From assembly GCA_031429355.1 (NCBI GenBank), contig JANOZM010000004.1:668016-732015 (forward strand): a DNA stretch of 64,000 nucleotides. Direction: 5' to 3'. The number at the start of each line of letters is the position of its first letter. Position 1 is the first letter of the stretch. The notes beneath the pieces were generated by a model. It was not told the DNA's origin and made no database searches. It saw only the letters and a program-made list of their open reading frames with translations. Made by a program: the position numbers and the translations under genes. Of the stretch, positions 59,911-64,000 are shown one piece after another. The DNA is from JANOZM01 sp031429355 (lineage in GTDB: Bacteria > Pseudomonadota > Gammaproteobacteria > Burkholderiales > Burkholderiaceae_E).

Positions 59911-60050
59911 GGCAGGCAGTCAAAATATGGGTAAACGTAAGCATAGCGAATCTGCGCACTCGTGGCAGAATTGGCTTGATACAAAATTAGCAACATACGG
60001 AAATACCCGCTAAACAAGCGACTAAACCAGTAAAGAAATCAAAAAATCAA

Positions 60051-60827
60051 ATGAACTACGACAATATTCTTATTGAAACCCGCGGTCGGGTTGGCTTAAT
60101 CACCTTAAATCGCCCCAAAGCCCTAAACGCATTAAACGACCAGCTTATGGACGAAGTGGGCCATGCTTTGCTGGCGTTCGACGCCGATAACGAAATCGGT
60201 TGCATGGTTATTACGGGTAGCGAAAAAGCGTTCGCGGCTGGAGCTGACATTTCGGCGATGGCCAAGTTTACCTACCCAGCCGTTATGCAAGACAACTTCA
60301 TTACGCGCAATTGGGAAACAATTAATCGCATTCGTAAACCTGTAATTGCAGCAGTTTCAGGCTTCGCACTTGGCGGCGGCTGTGAACTGGCGATGATGTG
60401 TGACTTCATTATTGCTTCGGACACAGCAAAGTTTGGACAGCCCGAAATCAAAATAGGCATCATGCCGGGCGCAGGCGGCACGCAACGTTTACCTCGCGCG
60501 GTTAGCAAATCTAAAGCAATGGATATGTGTTTAACAGCCCGCATGATGGATGCGCAAGAAGCCGAGCGAGCAGGTCTAGTTTCGCGCGTCGTAGCATCGG
60601 ATCAGTTGATGATTGAAACAATGAAAGCTGCCGATACTATTGCGCAATATCCATTAGCGGCAGTGCTCCTTATTAAGGAGTCTGTAAATCAAGCCTATCA
60701 AACCCCATTAACCGATGGAGTGCTCTATGAGCGACGGGTATTTCACTCTCTGTTTGCTACAGCGGATCAGAAGGAAGGAATGGCCGCTTTCCTAGAGAAA
60801 CGTGCCCCTAAATTCAACAACAGCTAG
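60051..60827 (+). CDS. paaF: Enoyl-CoA hydratase (PaaF-like)
   Basis: 258 residues. ILIETRGRVGLITLNRPKALNALNDQLM, GSEKAFAAGADISAM (oxyanion hole), RKPVIAAVSGFALGGGCELAMMCDFIIAS and PEIKIGIMPGAGGTQRLPR, with catalytic Glu residues in GGGCELAM and IKIGIMPG. The closing EGMAAFLEKRAPKF is standard. In this context PaaF hydrates 2,3-dehydroadipyl-CoA, though short-chain enoyl-CoA hydratase of general beta-oxidation looks the same. Divergent from paaG over 140 bp that shows no clear operator. Confidence 0.83.
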   Translation: MNYDNILIETRGRVGLITLNRPKALNALNDQLMDEVGHALLAFDADNEIGCMVITGSEKAFAAGADISAMAKFTYPAVMQDNFITRNWETINRIRKPVIAAVSGFALGGGCELAMMCDFIIASDTAKFGQPEIKIGIMPGAGGTQRLPRAVSKSKAMDMCLTARMMDAQEAERAGLVSRVVASDQLMIETMKAADTIAQYPLAAVLLIKESVNQAYQTPLTDGVLYERRVFHSLFATADQKEGMAAFLEKRAPKFNNS

Positions 60828-61388
60828 TGTTTTTGCCGCTTAAATAATCAAATGAAACAATAAGTGCGCGCAGCCCGCACAGTGTGGCAACTTGCAAGTC
60901 AAAAAAGGGTTGCGCGAAGCATTAAGGTCTATATACTTCGCCCCTCGCTGTTGAGTGATTCGCAAGCAGGCAAGTGCAGTTAGTAGGTAGTAAATAACTA
61001 ACCAAACAAACCAAGGCAAAACAAGCAACTGCGACAACCGGTCGAAACAAATCGGTTTGACAGATGAGAAAATAAGCTACATAATCTCATCTCTCTGCTT
61101 CTAACAAATAAACAAGCGAAATGCCTGTGTTAGAAATCAAGCGGAACAAGTTCTTTAACAGTTAGCAACCGATAAGTGTGGGCGTCTAGGCCGACATGTC
61201 AACAACGCAATTCGCGGCGCAAGCCAAGAGTTCGTTGCTCATAATGTTAGTAAGATGCTCATAACAAAGATTTAAATTAAGTTTTAACGTCAATGTTTTT
61301 AATGAGTGTAATTTAATTGGTGTCACCTCGGTGGCGCCAATGCGGCTTACCAGTGTCGAAAGACACAATAAGTAAGCAGCCAAAGATT
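60828..61388 (+). promoter_or_regulatory. rrn promoter and leader region
   Basis: TTGACA (61057-61062) is followed after 17 bp by CATAAT (61080-61085). GATGAGA (61063-61069) and TCTCATC (61085-61091) form an inverted repeat around the -10. Downstream lies a boxA antitermination element GTTCTTTAACA (61150-61160), and CCGATAAGTGTGG (61169-61181), the left arm of the 16S processing stem; its partner CCACACTTATCGG is at 62945-62957. No coding gene is evident in 60828-61056. Confidence 0.7.
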
Positions 61389-62921
<1,533 letters not shown>

Positions 62922-62944
62922 GAGCAAGGCTCAAGACCAGGTGT

Positions 62945-62957
62945 CCACACTTATCGG
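62945..62957 (+). other. Right arm of the 16S processing stem
   Basis: CCACACTTATCGG is the exact reverse complement of 61169-61181, closing the 16S precursor stem for RNase III cleavage. Confidence 0.7.
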
Positions 62958-63037
62958 CTGTTCGTTTCAGGTAGAACTCGAAGCAGGGCGAGGGTCTCGT
63001 TTTGGTTGAAGCTTCTGCCCTTCGAGTGTTGTTTCGG

Positions 63038-63114
63038 GGGTCTGTAGCTCAGCTGGTTAGAGCACCGTCTTGATAAGGCGGGGGTCGATGGTTCGAACCC
63101 ATCCAGACCCACCA
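63038..63114 (+). tRNA. tRNA-Ile (GAT)
   Basis: 77 nt with CCA. Acceptor GGGTCTG/CAGACCC, anticodon loop CTTGATAAG with anticodon GAT, T-arm GGTTCGAACCC. Located in the 16S-23S spacer. Confidence 0.95.
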
Positions 63115-63128
63115 CGTTGCTCGTTTTT

Positions 63129-63204
63129 GGGGGTTTAGCTCAGCTGGGAGAGCACCTGCTTTGCAAGCAGGGGGTCGTCGGTTCGATCCCGTCAACCTCC
63201 ACCA
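63129..63204 (+). tRNA. tRNA-Ala (TGC)
   Basis: 76 nt with CCA. Acceptor GGGGGTT/AACCTCC, anticodon loop TTTGCAAG with anticodon TGC, T-arm GGTTCGATCCC. Fourteen bp after tRNA-Ile in the spacer. Confidence 0.95.
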
Positions 63205-63296
63205 ATATTTGATTCGTGCTTTGAATCGAGAGCACACCTAAGGCTCGATACATCGGGGCTTAGGTGTGATTTCGAATGCGAGCGATCGCACTCGGC

Positions 63297-63310
63297 TGTT
63301 CTTTAACAAT
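63297..63310 (+). promoter_or_regulatory. boxA antitermination element in the rRNA spacer
   Basis: TGTTCTTTAACAAT matches the Nus-factor boxA consensus ahead of 23S rRNA and repeats the core of the leader boxA at 61150. Confidence 0.65.
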
Positions 63311-63498
63311 TTGGAAGAAGTATGTTGATTCACAAAGTTGTTTTTTGTGAAGGCGACATGGGTTGTGATTGTATCAACCGATCTTTCCGCGCAAGTCAGA
63401 GTGGAAGGATTGGCACAAACGCGAATTATCCCGATAGCCTCCTTGAAGTGATCGCGGTTCTTGCCGAACCCGCTGGTCATGAGGGCTCAAGGTTATAG

Positions 63499-64000
63499 GG
63501 TCAAGCGAATAAGTGCATATGGTGGATGCCTTGGCGATTACAGGCGATGAAGGACGTAGTAGCTTGCGATAAGCTGCGGGGAGCTGGCAAACGAGCTTTG
63601 ATCCGCAGATTTCCGAATGGGGAAACCCGGCCGAAAGGTCATCCCTGGCTGAATACATAGGCCAGGTGAAGCGAACTCAGCGAACTGAAACATCTAAGTA
63701 GCTGAAGGAAAAGAAATCAACCGAGATTCCGAGAGTAGTGGCGAGCGAAATCGGAACAGCCTGCTAGCGATAGCACATTTCATAGTGGAACGGTCTGGAA
63801 AGTCCGGCCATAGAGGGTGATAGCCCCTTACACGAAATGAGACGTGTGGTACTAAGCTAGCGACAAGTAGGGCGGGACACGTGAAATCCTGTCTGAACAT
63901 GGGGGGACCATCCTCCAAGGCTAAATACTCGTAATCGACCGATAGTGAACCAGTACCGTGAGGGAAAGGCGAAAAGAACCCCGGGAGGGGAGTGAAATAG
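63499..64000 (+). rRNA. rrl: 23S ribosomal RNA, 5' fragment
   Basis: Begins GGTCAAGCGAATAAGTG and continues through ATGGTGGATGCC, GGCGATGAAGGACG and GAGGGGAGTGAAATAG; the remaining ~2.4 kb lie beyond the right edge. Confidence 0.95.

Overview
The window reads as chromosomal DNA of a low-to-moderate GC betaproteobacterium, most likely order Burkholderiales. The basis is the 16S rRNA text (betaproteobacterial-looking 530 and 900 regions), the 16S-tRNA-Ile-tRNA-Ala-23S operon layout, and the apaG / rpe-gph-trpEGDC and ubi-hydroxylase-dsbC neighbourhoods. Family and genus cannot be fixed by eye. I see no prophage, integrase, transposase or CRISPR array. Most of the window is core or catabolic metabolism, with a few decaying genes and several unexplained short repeats.

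1-15.9 kb is a mixed accessory region. It holds the start of a response regulator, a 107-residue exported protein, a decayed GumN/TraB-family gene, the 3' remnant of a glycerate kinase fused to a glycine-zipper lipoprotein gene, an alpha/beta hydrolase coupled to a YebC-family gene, a GyrI-like protein, an EEP-family nuclease/phosphatase, a type II NADH dehydrogenase, an orphan AbiEi-type antitoxin with two perfect palindromes upstream, a DUF2834/DUF6713-like membrane pair divergent from an XRE regulator, a second copy of the 107-residue exported protein (113 residues) whose upstream DNA is shared with the first copy, an exported MsrB, a DUF924 protein and glutathione reductase.

16-28.2 kb is dominated by transport: a sugar-type ABC operon (ATPase, permease, binding protein), an orphan peptide-type binding protein, and a minus-strand TAXI-TRAP uptake cluster (aminotransferase, binding protein, fused permease, Asp/Glu-racemase-like protein) headed by a truncated Phd/YefM-type antitoxin reading frame. 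28.4-34.8 kb holds aroA, dgkA, a glutathione peroxidase, an RhlE-like helicase with a very long repetitive tail, a KynB-like hydrolase and a small exported DsrE-like protein.

35-41 kb is a compact amino-sugar / peptidoglycan-recycling operon: cytoplasmic GH84 hexosaminidase, GntR regulator, nagA, SIS-type glucosamine-6-phosphate deaminase, murQ and a BadF/BcrA-type kinase (MurK-like). Together these could release GlcNAc, phosphorylate GlcNAc or MurNAc, and funnel both to fructose-6-phosphate. 41-47 kb has a FAS1 lipoprotein, tRNA-Phe beside a 12/13-bp tandem repeat array, a ubiquinone-biosynthesis hydroxylase, dsbC, a 27-residue membrane protein, apaG, rpe and gph.

47.2-51.3 kb is trpEGDC, preceded by a 25-codon leader reading frame with three Trp codons (putative trpL). 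51-57 kb has an M61 peptidase, a MobA-like nucleotidyltransferase, an acrylyl-CoA reductase, a lipoprotein and a GGDEF-EAL protein whose 5' coding region contains a 36-bp perfect palindrome that looks like the terminator of the lipoprotein gene. 57-61 kb carries phenylacetate genes paaK-paaI-paaG divergent from paaF, and 61-64 kb is the 5' part of an rrn operon running off the right edge.
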